DNA of 53,197 nt from Methanosaeta sp. PtaB.Bin018 (GCA_002067755.1 MVQH01000095.1:1-53197); one strand, 5' to 3'; positions 18,664-26,524 are shown, counted from the first letter of the stretch. Notes: generated by a model not told the origin, from the sequence alone. Program-made: numbers and translations.

Positions 18664-19263
18664 ATGGACGAAGAGAAGAGAGCTGAAGATGCCACGACTG
18701 AAGAGAAGAGAGCAGAAGGCAAGGCAGCACCAATAGTTACGCGATCCATGAGGGATGAGGCCTGCCCAACATGTGGTGCTGAAGTGCCATCCATGCCCGA
18801 GGTGCTCCCAGACCCAAGCTGGTCTACTGAGAAGCTCATCGAGGCCACCAAGGACAAGCACATGCTGGTGCGCTCAAATGCGATCATCCTTCTCTCCAAG
18901 CGAGCTCCATCCGAGGCGCTTGAGGCTCTCATCGAGGCTCTCAAGGACGAGGAGTATCTGGTCAAGAGCAATGCAATGGTCGCCATTGCAGCGTACGGAA
19001 AGCAGATATCGGATCGAATGATCCAGGCCTTGGACGATGCTGACAAGGATGTACGCGCTGGTGCAGCTTGGGTTGTGGGAGAGCTGAAGGACAACAGGGC
19101 AATCGAAGCACTCGAAAGGGTGGCCAAGGATGACTATCCACTGGCCAGGATCCAGGCAAAGGCATCATTGCTAGCCATGGGCAGAGGACTTAAGAAAGGA
19201 TCAAAGGATGTTGCGCCCAAAGAGGAAGCGAAGGACACATCAATTGATGATAAGGCAGAGTGA
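18664..19263 (+). CDS. HEAT-repeat protein with N-terminal CxxC
   Basis: A 199-residue soluble protein. Residues 1-30 are charged and contain a direct repeat of EEKRAE; ACPTCGAE follows (one CxxC pair); residues 55-170 hold four HEAT-like helical repeats, such as HMLVRSNAIILLSKRAPSEA and DVRAGAAWVVGELKDNRAIE. The tail is Lys/Glu/Asp-rich. HEAT repeats bind partners; none can be named. A GGAGGAG ribosome site at about 18654-18660 and a 17-bp gap put it in the iorAB operon, and an oligo-T terminator follows at 19355. Confidence 0.87.
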   Translation: MDEEKRAEDATTEEKRAEGKAAPIVTRSMRDEACPTCGAEVPSMPEVLPDPSWSTEKLIEATKDKHMLVRSNAIILLSKRAPSEALEALIEALKDEEYLVKSNAMVAIAAYGKQISDRMIQALDDADKDVRAGAAWVVGELKDNRAIEALERVAKDDYPLARIQAKASLLAMGRGLKKGSKDVAPKEEAKDTSIDDKAE

Positions 19264-19354
19264 ACTCCTCCCGCGAGCTGACGAGACCACCTTGAAGGAG
19301 GGGACCTCCCGCTCCGTCCTTCGCAATCCTACGAGTTAGACGACCTTTGCTCCA

Positions 19355-19363
19355 TTTTTTTTT
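19355..19363 (+). terminator. Oligo-T terminator of the iorAB-HEAT operon
   Basis: A run of nine T about 95 bp after the HEAT stop, preceded by a small GGAGG-GGA-CCTCC hairpin at about 19296-19308. Typical archaeal oligo-T terminator. Confidence 0.55.
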
Positions 19364-19418
19364 GGTCGATAGGCCTGCTGCCAGTTTGCGAGTCCTCTCC
19401 TCGTATTGGATTGTAATC

Positions 19419-19452
19419 TTGCAGGATCTACTCGGTTGCAGGATCTACCTGG
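19419..19452 (+). repeat. Tandem 17-bp duplication upstream of dodecin
   Basis: TTGCAGGATCTACTCGG is followed at once by TTGCAGGATCTACCTGG (15 of 17 identical). It lies in the 278-bp stretch between the HEAT gene and dodecin, which otherwise shows only the oligo-T run and no convincing gene. Confidence 0.7.
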
Positions 19453-19541
19453 CGGCATACTTCCCGGCCCGAAGGGCGAGGTGCTTCGTCCCTATTCGCA
19501 TCTCCTGCGAGATAAAAGATATCAAGGATGAGATCGTTGTA

Positions 19542-19784
19542 ATGATTATGCAGCGCGAAGTGGGTGGGAGCGTCTACAAAACCATCGAGTTGGTGGGCTC
19601 ATCTCCTATTGGCTGGGAGGAGGCAGTCAAAGGGGCAGTGGACATGGCATCTGACAGACTGACAAACCTTCGCATCGCCGAGGTCGTTGAGCTGGACGCG
19701 AAGCTGGCCGACGGCAGGATCGTGGAGTACCGCGCGAAGGTCCGGGTATCCTTCAAGCACGAGATAGAGCCGGAGACCCTCTAA
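19542..19784 (+). CDS. Dodecin (flavin-storing small protein)
   Basis: An 80-residue dodecin: a small beta-alpha-beta protein that forms a hollow dodecamer and binds flavins, buffering free FMN or riboflavin. The family pattern is clear: VYKTIELVGSSPIGWEEAVK, with the flavin-stacking Trp in GWEEAV, then LTNLRIAEVVELDAKLADGR and EYRAKVRVSFKHE. I start at ATG 19542 (ATG 19548 is also possible); an open frame continues upstream to 19347 but is not dodecin-like. The stop touches the next start (TAAATG), so the two are co-transcribed. Confidence 0.9.
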   Translation: MIMQREVGGSVYKTIELVGSSPIGWEEAVKGAVDMASDRLTNLRIAEVVELDAKLADGRIVEYRAKVRVSFKHEIEPETL

Positions 19785-20258
19785 ATGGCAAATATGGAGC
19801 TGCGCAAGCAGGCCCTGGCTGATTATCTGAAGATCGATACAAAGGAGATAACCGTCTGCTCTGCTCGCATAAACGATATCACGACCATGCAGGCGAGAAA
19901 TATGCTCTACTTAGTGGGCACAAAAGAGGAGGTAAACGCCGGAATTCGCAGCTATTTCGAGCACAACCTCGGAGACCTGGATTCGACCTTCATAGGCTCA
20001 AAGGCTCATCTGGATGCCAGCGATGCACAGCTTGTGGAGAGGCTCTGTGAGATCCTCAGCGAGGAGATAGCCACTGAGATCTTAAACGAAGCCCTTCTGT
20101 TCATAGTCAAAAAGTGCGGAGACCTCCAGAGCCTAATCGATTCAACCGCAGCAGAGGTGGACAGAGGCGAGTTCCTAGCCGTGGATGGCGTGGAGCATGT
20201 CTTCGAGGATTATCTCATCTACAAATTCCGTGAAGGGCGGTGCTCTGACTTCGATTAA
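19785..20258 (+). CDS. Unrecognised acidic protein, 157 aa, next to dodecin
   Basis: I do not recognise the family. The protein is acidic and mostly helical by appearance (ELRKQALADYLKIDTKEITV, then LVERLCEILSEEIATEILNE), with no signal peptide or membrane segment. It starts directly after the dodecin stop, implying co-expression. Its stop shares TTAA (20255-20258) with the stop of the convergent gene. Confidence 0.78.
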   Translation: MANMELRKQALADYLKIDTKEITVCSARINDITTMQARNMLYLVGTKEEVNAGIRSYFEHNLGDLDSTFIGSKAHLDASDAQLVERLCEILSEEIATEILNEALLFIVKKCGDLQSLIDSTAAEVDRGEFLAVDGVEHVFEDYLIYKFREGRCSDFD

Positions 20259-20767
20259 TTTGCTTGGAAATTGCCTTCCCATGCCCCATCGATCTTTCGG
20301 CTGTCATCAATGTCCTGGCTGTCGAATACCACCAGAGCGAATAGGAGCTTGTCCTCGTCGATCTCGACATCGACCCCGAAGCCCTCCCTCATCTCTTCGA
20401 AGATCTCCTCGTCCATATCCAGGCCATGTTCGAGCTCAAAGCCCTCTATCTCCTCAATACAGAAGCCATGATCCGACGCTACCTCCGCCTTGATCTCCTC
20501 GAAGACCTCGACATCCTCTGCAGCCAGAAGGGATATCCTGAAACCCTCTATCTTGTCCTCTAAGAGATCGATCTTCAGAAGGAGACTCTGAGGGCCGTTT
20601 CCAATTTCCTTCATGCCCCTGATCTTCAGATCGTCTATCAGGGGCTTTGAGAGCTGAAGCTGCTCTGACGCATGGTGCATGGCCTCGAAGAGATCTATGT
20701 GGGCACCAACCACATCATCTACGATCTCATTCCAGATATCATATGTAAGGCAGAACAAGACACACAC
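20255..20767 (-). CDS. Unrecognised highly acidic protein, 170 aa
   Basis: A strongly acidic protein (many EE/ED pairs, such as LDMDEEIFEEMREGFGVDVE) with no recognised domain, signal or transmembrane segment. The first codon is GTG 20767, 3 bp after the uracil-DNA glycosylase stop; an in-frame TTG at 20758 has better spacing from AAAAGGTG and is the alternative. It is probably co-transcribed with the glycosylase, but nothing shows a role in repair. Confidence 0.72.
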   Translation of the reverse strand: MCVLFCLTYDIWNEIVDDVVGAHIDLFEAMHHASEQLQLSKPLIDDLKIRGMKEIGNGPQSLLLKIDLLEDKIEGFRISLLAAEDVEVFEEIKAEVASDHGFCIEEIEGFELEHGLDMDEEIFEEMREGFGVDVEIDEDKLLFALVVFDSQDIDDSRKIDGAWEGNFQAN

Positions 20768-20770
20768 CTT

Positions 20771-21316
20771 TTAGTATGGTCCGCAGGCCTTCTTGAGGTC
20801 TGAGACAAAATCATCCATGAGATTCTTATTGCGCAGAACTGCTGCGGGATGATATGTCACGAGGAAGCGATCATGCAGGACCCTGCCACGCAAAGCCGCA
20901 ATTCCCTGCATCCCGATGATCGCTTGTGCTGCCACATTCCCCATCAAGCATACAACCTCTGGATTGAGCATCTTCATTTGAGCCTCCAAATAAGGATGGC
21001 AGGCCACGATCTCGCTATGCTTGGGCTTTCTGTTCTTTGGCGGGCGGCATTTCACTACGCTGGTTATGAACACCTCCGATCTGCGCAAGCCCGCATCGAA
21101 TAGAGCGCGATCCAGCAGCCTCCCGGCCCTGCCCACGAAAGGCCTTCCAGTGAGGTCCTCCTCTCTGCCTGGAGCCTCTCCTATCAGCATGATCTTTGCA
21201 GGACAAGGACCCTCTCCAGGCACTGCCTTGGTGCGACCTGAAGATAGATCGCACAGCTTGCAAGAGCAGATTCTCCTGTGGAGGGATGTGATATCCTCGA
21301 TGTTAGATAGGTTCAT
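20771..21316 (-). CDS. Family 4 uracil-DNA glycosylase with [4Fe-4S] cluster
   Basis: Removes uracil from DNA produced by cytosine deamination. With the ATG at 21316 the protein has 181 residues: cluster ligands C19/C22 (CKLC), C90 and C106, active-site motif GEAPGREED at 47-55, and the HPAA motif at 156-159. An upstream in-frame start at 21358 is possible, but the TATA-like TTCATAAACATG at 21342-21354 lies about 30 bp from ATG 21316, which supports the shorter form. An acidic unknown gene follows 3 bp after the stop. Confidence 0.94.
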   Translation of the reverse strand: MNLSNIEDITSLHRRICSCKLCDLSSGRTKAVPGEGPCPAKIMLIGEAPGREEDLTGRPFVGRAGRLLDRALFDAGLRRSEVFITSVVKCRPPKNRKPKHSEIVACHPYLEAQMKMLNPEVVCLMGNVAAQAIIGMQGIAALRGRVLHDRFLVTYHPAAVLRNKNLMDDFVSDLKKACGPY

Positions 21317-21439
21317 GCTACCACAGCGATTTGATTCTCCTTCATGTTTATGAACCATCCTCTGATGAAGAACTCATGATGAAAACGAAAGGTTCTTATT
21401 CGCTTAAAACTCCTAATGCCTCATAAGGAGGTTGCTTGA

Positions 21440-21676
21440 ATGCAGTTCGCAGAGTGGACCTATCCCCTGAGGAAGTTCGATGATATCTACTATACCATCG
21501 AGAGGATCGTTTATGGCAAAGGTGAGCTGATGGGCTTCACCACAGAGGACATTTACAATAACCTCCGAGATAGGCGCTTTTTCCAGGATGCGCAGGACCT
21601 GGACAGATATTTGCTTGAGAACGGCCGGAAATATAAGATCCAAAAGACAGATGGCGTGTGGGAGCGCTACTACTAG
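21440..21676 (+). CDS. Small unrecognised protein, 78 aa
   Basis: A 78-residue Tyr-rich, charged protein beginning MQFAEWTYPLRKFDDIYYTI. The pattern of short helices and a final strand-turn-strand (YLLENGRKYKIQKTDGVWER) resembles a small winged-helix domain, which is only a guess. A textbook ribosome site TAAGGAGGT at 21423-21431 supports the start. Its stop lies 4 bp from the stop of the convergent nucleotidyltransferase. Confidence 0.75.
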   Translation: MQFAEWTYPLRKFDDIYYTIERIVYGKGELMGFTTEDIYNNLRDRRFFQDAQDLDRYLLENGRKYKIQKTDGVWERYY

Positions 21677-21680
21677 CGCT

Positions 21681-22949
21681 TCAATGAATCTTTTCTGTGA
21701 AATAGATATTCCTTTCGTCTATTCCCAGTTCCATGAACCTGCCTGTGGCCAGGATGCTATGGCTGTACTTGAGCGGTGCAACCCTGGTCCCAGATGCTAC
21801 CACAGATTCGGCAGGCAGCGTGACGTTCTCGCCAACGACTGCTACACGGCCTGCGCTATCTGCCCCATCTCCGCCCAAAACGCTATGCTCTTCGATGGTT
21901 GTGTGTCGGCCAACGATGGTGCGATAAATTGAGGTCATGTGCTGGATATTTGCAAAGCTCATGATCATGCTCTCGCGAATCTCCACATCTCTCTCGATAA
22001 GGCTGGTGTGGCCGATATGAGAGTTCTCGATGACAACGCCCTTCTCGATGTGACAGTTTCTGCCGATGGACACATTCCCCACCAGCTCGATATCCCCAGA
22101 GTCCAGATATCTCTCGATCTTGCCAAGAGTTGAGGGATGTATCCACTGGTTGGGACGATAATGATACTTGCGATCGAAGTGCCGAACACGTCCGCTGAGA
22201 CAGTCCATGGCCGCCTGGTGCAGTCTCTCGGGCGTTCCAATATCGATCCAGTAGCCAGAGATGGGGTAGCCGTAGACGGGATAGCCGTTCTCGGTCAGAT
22301 AAGGTATAAGATCTCCGCCGATGTCGCGGGCCCGATCGCCCATCCTCTGCAGAACGTCGCGAATCTCGGGAGAGAATAGATAAAAAGCAGTGTTTATCAT
22401 CCTGCTGGGCTCGCTCCCGATCTTTGGTTTTTCCACAAATCCCTTAATGCGCATCTCATCGTCTAACCTGGCCACACCGTACTGTGAGACGTTCTCATCG
22501 GGACCCAGCTCCTTCAGGGCCACTGTGAGGACTGGCTTGTGCTTGTGATGGAACTCGACGAAGTCCCTAAGGTCGATATCGATGAGGTTATCGCCCGAGA
22601 CCACCAGCAGATCGTCCTTGATGTCGAAGTAATTGATGCAGTAGCGCATAGAATCGGCGCTACCAGTGTCGTTGTAGAGCGGCTGATAGCTGAAGTCCTG
22701 GTGGTCGTTGATGCCCAGGCGCTTGAAGAAGCCCTCGCCAGCCTTGAAGTAATTGCTGAGGTTGAGGGTATTGCTCGCGCCCTTGCTGCCCAGAACGAAC
22801 CTGCGACAACCTTGACTTGCCAGAACTCGAAAGAGATTGGCAATAATTGCAGTATCGCATATTTCTACAAGGGGCTTGGGCTGATCCAGGGTAAGTGGAT
22901 AAAGCCGCGTTCCTGAGCCCCCCACTGTAGCAAGGACTTGAGGAAACAT
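21681..22949 (-). CDS. Sugar-1-phosphate nucleotidyltransferase with left-handed beta-helix
   Basis: NTP-transferase that activates a sugar phosphate (mannose-1-P guanylyl- or glucose-1-P thymidylyl/uridylyltransferase type). N-terminal Rossmann domain has GGSGTRLYPLTLDQPKPLVE and VSGDNLIDIDL; the C-terminal third (from about residue 285) has hexapeptide repeats of the left-handed beta-helix kind. The exact sugar cannot be read. I use ATG 22949 (422 residues): the TATA box CTTAATATTT at 22971-22980 is about 26 bp upstream, as for a leaderless archaeal message, whereas a GTG 21 nt earlier would lie at the box. Confidence 0.92.
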   Translation of the reverse strand: MFPQVLATVGGSGTRLYPLTLDQPKPLVEICDTAIIANLFRVLASQGCRRFVLGSKGASNTLNLSNYFKAGEGFFKRLGINDHQDFSYQPLYNDTGSADSMRYCINYFDIKDDLLVVSGDNLIDIDLRDFVEFHHKHKPVLTVALKELGPDENVSQYGVARLDDEMRIKGFVEKPKIGSEPSRMINTAFYLFSPEIRDVLQRMGDRARDIGGDLIPYLTENGYPVYGYPISGYWIDIGTPERLHQAAMDCLSGRVRHFDRKYHYRPNQWIHPSTLGKIERYLDSGDIELVGNVSIGRNCHIEKGVVIENSHIGHTSLIERDVEIRESMIMSFANIQHMTSIYRTIVGRHTTIEEHSVLGGDGADSAGRVAVVGENVTLPAESVVASGTRVAPLKYSHSILATGRFMELGIDERNIYFTEKIH

Positions 22950-22970
22950 AATTTTGGAGTGGGATTGCAC

Positions 22971-22980
22971 AAATATTAAG
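22971..22980 (-). promoter_or_regulatory. TATA box for a leaderless nucleotidyltransferase message
   Basis: CTTAATATTT on the minus strand, centred 26 bp before ATG 22949. No ribosome site precedes that ATG, which fits a leaderless transcript. Confidence 0.6.
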
Positions 22981-23006
22981 CCTGTCGCCTCGCAAGAGGC
23001 CGTTGT

Positions 23007-23099
23007 CTAGTAGCCGCGCATGATTTTCATTATGATTCGTGCGATCATGAAGGCAATCAGGAACAATATGATGTAGAATATCATGGTTGCGATGTCCAT
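23007..23099 (-). CDS. 30-residue single-pass membrane peptide
   Basis: A very short gene encoding MDIATMIFYIILFLIAFMIA followed by ten residues rich in Arg/Lys (RIIMKIMRGY). It is one hydrophobic helix with a basic C-terminal end, so the peptide probably sits in the membrane with its C-terminus inside. Support for expression: GAGGA ribosome site 6 nt before the ATG and a TATA-like GTTATAAAC at 23121-23129. Function unknown; it may associate with a larger membrane complex. It lies between the nucleotidyltransferase and a secreted lipoprotein-like gene. Confidence 0.6.
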   Translation of the reverse strand: MDIATMIFYIILFLIAFMIARIIMKIMRGY

Positions 23100-23146
23100 G
23101 ATCGGTCCTCATGCATTTCTGGTTTATAACTTTGACTGGAAAAAAG

Positions 23147-23827
23147 TCATTTCGTTCGTATGCCATTGGCGATTCCAGCCCAGGGCTCTTTGCCAGCCGA
23201 GAACGCTCTGTAATTTCCAGATACTGAGTCGCCGTTTGTCGTCAGCGCAAGCCTGTAGAGGCTGACGATCCCAAGAGAGGTAATGTCCAGGTTTAATCTA
23301 TCCTTCTCAACTGAGCCAGAAGCTGAGACCTCCAGAGTATCACCACCATCATTCATGCTACCCGTTCCGAAGATCGCATCTTCTGACTGGAACAAGGTCA
23401 GGGACAGCTCTCTGGTTTTACTGTCTCTGAGCTCAAATGACCAGCTTCCAGCTGCATTTGTCCTCGAGGATGTAGTTGATCTCTCTGCAGATGCTGTTTC
23501 ACTTGTGCTCGTTTGGGTCGCGCTCATTGTGCTCGCAGACTGATACTGGACAGCATCAGTGGCATTTGCATCGCTTGATTTTGAGGCGCCAGTGACATTT
23601 CCTGATTGAATGCCAGGCATTGTAAAATTGACTCCCGTCTCTTGGCTCCAGAGCACTCTGGATTCGCGGGGATTCTCAGGAAAGCCGCTGTTATGGGCGT
23701 AAATTCCAATGCTCTCATTTATGAGCTGGTCCACAGATTTGCCTGTGGTATCATAGAATGAGCAAGCATTGATGGCGAACAAAGCAAGTATGATCGATGG
23801 CCATACGATCAGCGTTGCGAATCTCAT
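23147..23827 (-). CDS. Secreted Ser/Thr-rich lipoprotein-like protein, 226 aa
   Basis: The N-terminus MRFATLIVWPSIILALFAIN followed by ACSFYD is a signal peptide with a lipobox-like end. Residues 70-125 form a low-complexity Ser/Thr/Ala linker, probably glycosylated. The C-terminal domain (from GSWSFELRDSKTRELSLTLF on) has alternating strands like a small beta-barrel. The family is not recognised; such proteins are common on methanogen surfaces. Confidence 0.82.
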   Translation of the reverse strand: MRFATLIVWPSIILALFAINACSFYDTTGKSVDQLINESIGIYAHNSGFPENPRESRVLWSQETGVNFTMPGIQSGNVTGASKSSDANATDAVQYQSASTMSATQTSTSETASAERSTTSSRTNAAGSWSFELRDSKTRELSLTLFQSEDAIFGTGSMNDGGDTLEVSASGSVEKDRLNLDITSLGIVSLYRLALTTNGDSVSGNYRAFSAGKEPWAGIANGIRTK

Positions 23828-23894
23828 GCTTCTAAAACCTTACAGTTAAAAATGATGCTTGGCCTATTAAGGCTTGCGATATAATTAGGAGGGA

Positions 23895-23944
23895 GGCAAA
23901 AGTCTTGGATGTAGGAGGGAGAAAAGAGTAAGTCGACTTTTGCC
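23895..23944. repeat. Stem-loop with 10-bp perfect arms
   Basis: GGCAAAAGTC at 23895-23904 and GACTTTTGCC at 23935-23944 are exact inverted repeats with a 30-nt loop. The right arm is related to arms of a second stem-loop at 24064-24123. This belongs to the 400-bp gap between 23828 and 24228, which has no convincing gene. Confidence 0.6.
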
Positions 23945-24026
23945 AAGCACACTGTACGTCAATGGTCGTATTTAAGGATTTCGTCTCGGACGAATCTCTC
24001 GCAAAAGAGCCATTCAGCCGACGTGT

Positions 24027-24041
24027 ACCATATGTTTATAT
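24027..24041 (+). promoter_or_regulatory. TATA box in the gap before the secreted protein gene
   Basis: CATATGTTTATATCG on the plus strand would start transcription near 24062-24066, exactly at the second stem-loop and about 165 nt before the ATG at 24229, an unusually long archaeal leader. Confidence 0.45.
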
Positions 24042-24063
24042 CGTTGAACGCCGATCCAAAATC

Positions 24064-24185
24064 GGGCAAAGGTCGAGACAACATCAGTCCTAAATACCCT
24101 GTGCTTCATCATCGACTTTGCCCTTCCTCCCAATTGCTGTTCTCATAGAATGCGCTCCAGCGTTGCAACCCAAATCCTTTTTGTC
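24064..24185 (+). ncRNA. Candidate structured leader or small RNA
   Basis: The segment starts where the TATA box at 24027-24041 predicts a transcript start. It contains GGGCAAAGGTCGA (24064-24076) pairing with TCGACTTTGCCC (24112-24123), 12 bp with one bulge around a 35-nt loop, and an oligo-T at about 24176-24181. It could be an attenuated leader of the gene at 24229 or an independent small RNA. No known RNA family is recognised. Confidence 0.35.
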
Positions 24186-24228
24186 TTTGACCTTCATTAT
24201 GATCTGTTGTTTTGGGTGGAATGCAATT

Positions 24229-24654
24229 ATGAGGAGATTTGTGCTAGTTCTGATCGTGATTGGGCTCATGGTCCCATCCCTGGCTCTGACTGAGTATCAA
24301 AGGGGCGTGCTGGAAGGCCTTAAGCAGGGTTGGTCCATGGCCCAAATGTACGATCAGGCCCAAGGAGGAGATATTACCTCGTATAACCAGGCAGTTTTGA
24401 AATACAATGCCTGGATAGAGAGCATCTTCGGAGAGAATGAATCTCTGATGCTTAAAACTATCACCGAACCTGAGCTTGCGCAGCCTTACAGCATCAGCAA
24501 GACCTTCACTCCTGTGCACTCGATCGATGCAAGCTGGAACCAGACGCCAAGGACATTTCAGGAGACTCAACCACAACCAAATGCCTATGGAATGATCTAT
24601 GGGTATCCTGCGGAGACGTATTACTCCATAGGGCCTGCTCTTAGCTCTTTCTAG
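24229..24654 (+). CDS. Small secreted protein, 141 aa
   Basis: Starts MRRFVLVLIVIGLMVPSLAL, a signal peptide, followed by a helical region (TEYQRGVLEGLKQGWSMAQM) and a Pro/Gln/Tyr-rich tail ending in TYYSIGPALSSF. I choose ATG 24229 because it begins at the signal peptide and follows a GGGTGGA ribosome site; the frame continues upstream to 24118 through the stem-loop. Family not recognised. Confidence 0.75.
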   Translation: MRRFVLVLIVIGLMVPSLALTEYQRGVLEGLKQGWSMAQMYDQAQGGDITSYNQAVLKYNAWIESIFGENESLMLKTITEPELAQPYSISKTFTPVHSIDASWNQTPRTFQETQPQPNAYGMIYGYPAETYYSIGPALSSF

Positions 24655-24736
24655 ATGGGGGGCGAGAAGATGAGAGCTCTCACTCACAGGATCAGGTTTA
24701 TATCTCAATTTGGCCATTCGCAATCTTAGAGGCGTC

Positions 24737-25357
24737 ATGATGAGGTGGAAACTTTCATTGATGCTGTTATTTGCCTTCAGTCTCGCGACCAACATGATGG
24801 CCACTGTGGCAGAGGACACCATTGCACAGAACTTCACTGAGCATTCCTGGGTTTTCGTCAACGGCTACATGGACGAGTCCAGGATCCTCCAGACCCAGTC
24901 AGGTTTCAGCGGCCAGAAGATCGTCCTTGGAACCAGAGGGAGCGGGATGGCTACAAGGACCATCGACTCCGAAGTCTACAGAGACTCGAATATGGACGAA
25001 GCATCCCTGACCATCTCGGCCGACTATGATTACAAGCCTTATTCGCCTCCTCTTACGCAAGGCGACCTCAAAAATGCCCTCTGCGCCAAGAACTACCAGG
25101 TTGGATCGGTCTATTCAGAGACCTATTACATCGACAAAGATCTGATCAAGGACACAACCATCTACCAGAACGATAACATGTCCGTCTACCAGATCAGCTC
25201 CGAGATTCAGGGTACTGCCAAGATCGGCACTCGTGTGCAAAAGAACGCTGACACAGTGCCATCCTATATGATGCACGGAACTTACGTAGGATACGCGCAG
25301 ATTCGATCGGAGACCATCGTGGGCAACAGCTCTGTCTTGACCTTGCCCTGTCCGTGA
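24737..25357 (+). CDS. Secreted protein, 206 aa, unrecognised
   Basis: Signal peptide MMRWKLSLMLLFAFSLATNM, then a domain rich in strands and Tyr/Ser/Thr (GFSGQKIVLGTRGSGMATRT, YSETYYIDKDLIKDTTIYQN), probably an extracellular beta-domain. Only two Cys occur in the mature part, one in the last residues LTLPCP. TATA-like AGGTTTATATC at 24690-24700 lies upstream. Two adjacent ATG codons at 24737 and 24740; the second has better spacing from GAGG. It is convergent with the radical-SAM gene, 6 bp apart. Confidence 0.8.
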   Translation: MMRWKLSLMLLFAFSLATNMMATVAEDTIAQNFTEHSWVFVNGYMDESRILQTQSGFSGQKIVLGTRGSGMATRTIDSEVYRDSNMDEASLTISADYDYKPYSPPLTQGDLKNALCAKNYQVGSVYSETYYIDKDLIKDTTIYQNDNMSVYQISSEIQGTAKIGTRVQKNADTVPSYMMHGTYVGYAQIRSETIVGNSSVLTLPCP

Positions 25358-25363
25358 TGATCC

Positions 25364-26524
25364 CTAATTTGATGCCAGCTTTCGCATCAGGGCCATGATC
25401 CCCGGCTTATTTGCCCTCTCGGAGCTGCCGGAGAAGTCCTTCTCCATTCCGAGGGAGGCCATCATCTCCTTGTTGAACCTGTCGGAGATCTCATCGAATA
25501 TCTTCTTGTAGGCGACGCAGTGCGGGTCAACGCCTTTGATGTCTCCGCTTGCAGGGACCATTGCGTTGTATGGACAGCCTCCTCGGCAGTAGCGGATGTG
25601 TTTGCAGCTCTTGCAGTTCTTGTCTACGTAATCCTTGAACTGGAGCATGCGCATCCCGGCTTCCGATCCAGCCAGGTCCGCCTGACTTGGCCGATCCCGG
25701 ACATCTCCCATCACATACTGCGGCATGCCGACAAAACGATAGCAAGGATAGATTCTGCCGTCGGGCCCCACTGCGAAGGTATTCTCCATGCAGTCCACGA
25801 AGGTGCAGACAGTGCCTCTGCCAGTAAAGACGCATCTGCAATAGTCGTTGATGTTTCTGACCTCGATCTGATCCATGTTCTCCAGGTACTTGTCCATGAG
25901 ATAGACCAGCAGGTCCCCATATTCCTCTGGCAAAAGCGCCCATTTTTCTGGCTCGTCGCTGCGCAAGGATGGGAGCGCGGGGTGCAGCTTCAATGTCAAG
26001 CCGTTCTCCAGGAAATAATTGAATATTGCCTCTTTGAATTTGACCGAATACGATGTAAATGTGCATATGAACTGTACCTGCAGTCCGTGCTCTTTGGCAA
26101 TCTCATAGCCCCGCATCGTCCTCTCGTAATACCCCTCCGACCTTTGGAGGTCATTTATCTCCATTGGCCCGTCCAGGCTGGAGCCGATTGGAATCTGATG
26201 CTTGGCAAGAACCTCGGCCAGCTCATGAGTGAGCATCCAGAGGTTGGTCTGCAAGGCGAAGTTCGGGCTAAGATGCTTCAGATCAGACAGCAGTGGCAGA
26301 GCAATGCGATAGAAATCTGCTCCGGCAAGAAGCGGCTCGCCTCCGTGAAAGGTGAATGTGACTGGATCATTGCGAAAAACATTGAGCCATTCCACAATAT
26401 CTTTAACAGTCTCAATGCTCATTACGGGAGATCCGACCTCTGAGCTCCAGCAGTAAGCGCATTTGGAGGGACAGCCCAACGTCGGAATGATCATGACATG
26501 AAAAGGCCTTTTCTGACGCATCAT
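25364..26524 (-). CDS. Radical-SAM/SPASM enzyme, peptide- or protein-modifying type
   Basis: 386 residues. Radical-SAM cluster C18/C22/C25 (GCPSKCAYC) is followed by FTFHGGEPLLAG, and a C-terminal SPASM domain carries the auxiliary-cluster cysteines in CMENTFAVGPDGRIYPC, CKSCKHIRYCRGGC and DPHC. The organisation matches anaerobic sulfatase-maturating enzymes and the methanogen peptide-modifying radical-SAM families. No sulfatase and no Cys-rich precursor peptide is adjacent, so the substrate is unknown; secreted proteins at 24229 and 24737 are its nearest neighbours. Confidence 0.9.
   Translation of the reverse strand: MMRQKRPFHVMIIPTLGCPSKCAYCWSSEVGSPVMSIETVKDIVEWLNVFRNDPVTFTFHGGEPLLAGADFYRIALPLLSDLKHLSPNFALQTNLWMLTHELAEVLAKHQIPIGSSLDGPMEINDLQRSEGYYERTMRGYEIAKEHGLQVQFICTFTSYSVKFKEAIFNYFLENGLTLKLHPALPSLRSDEPEKWALLPEEYGDLLVYLMDKYLENMDQIEVRNINDYCRCVFTGRGTVCTFVDCMENTFAVGPDGRIYPCYRFVGMPQYVMGDVRDRPSQADLAGSEAGMRMLQFKDYVDKNCKSCKHIRYCRGGCPYNAMVPASGDIKGVDPHCVAYKKIFDEISDRFNKEMMASLGMEKDFSGSSERANKPGIMALMRKLASN

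Noticed and set aside
21362-21392. Two TGATGA-like boxes suggesting a C/D-box small RNA
   Set aside because: No CTGA box at a suitable distance and no guide region matching rRNA could be judged.
25520-26443. Long plus-strand open frame (307 codons) opposite the SPASM radical-SAM gene
   Set aside because: It is antisense to a gene with complete motifs; its translation shows no family resemblance.
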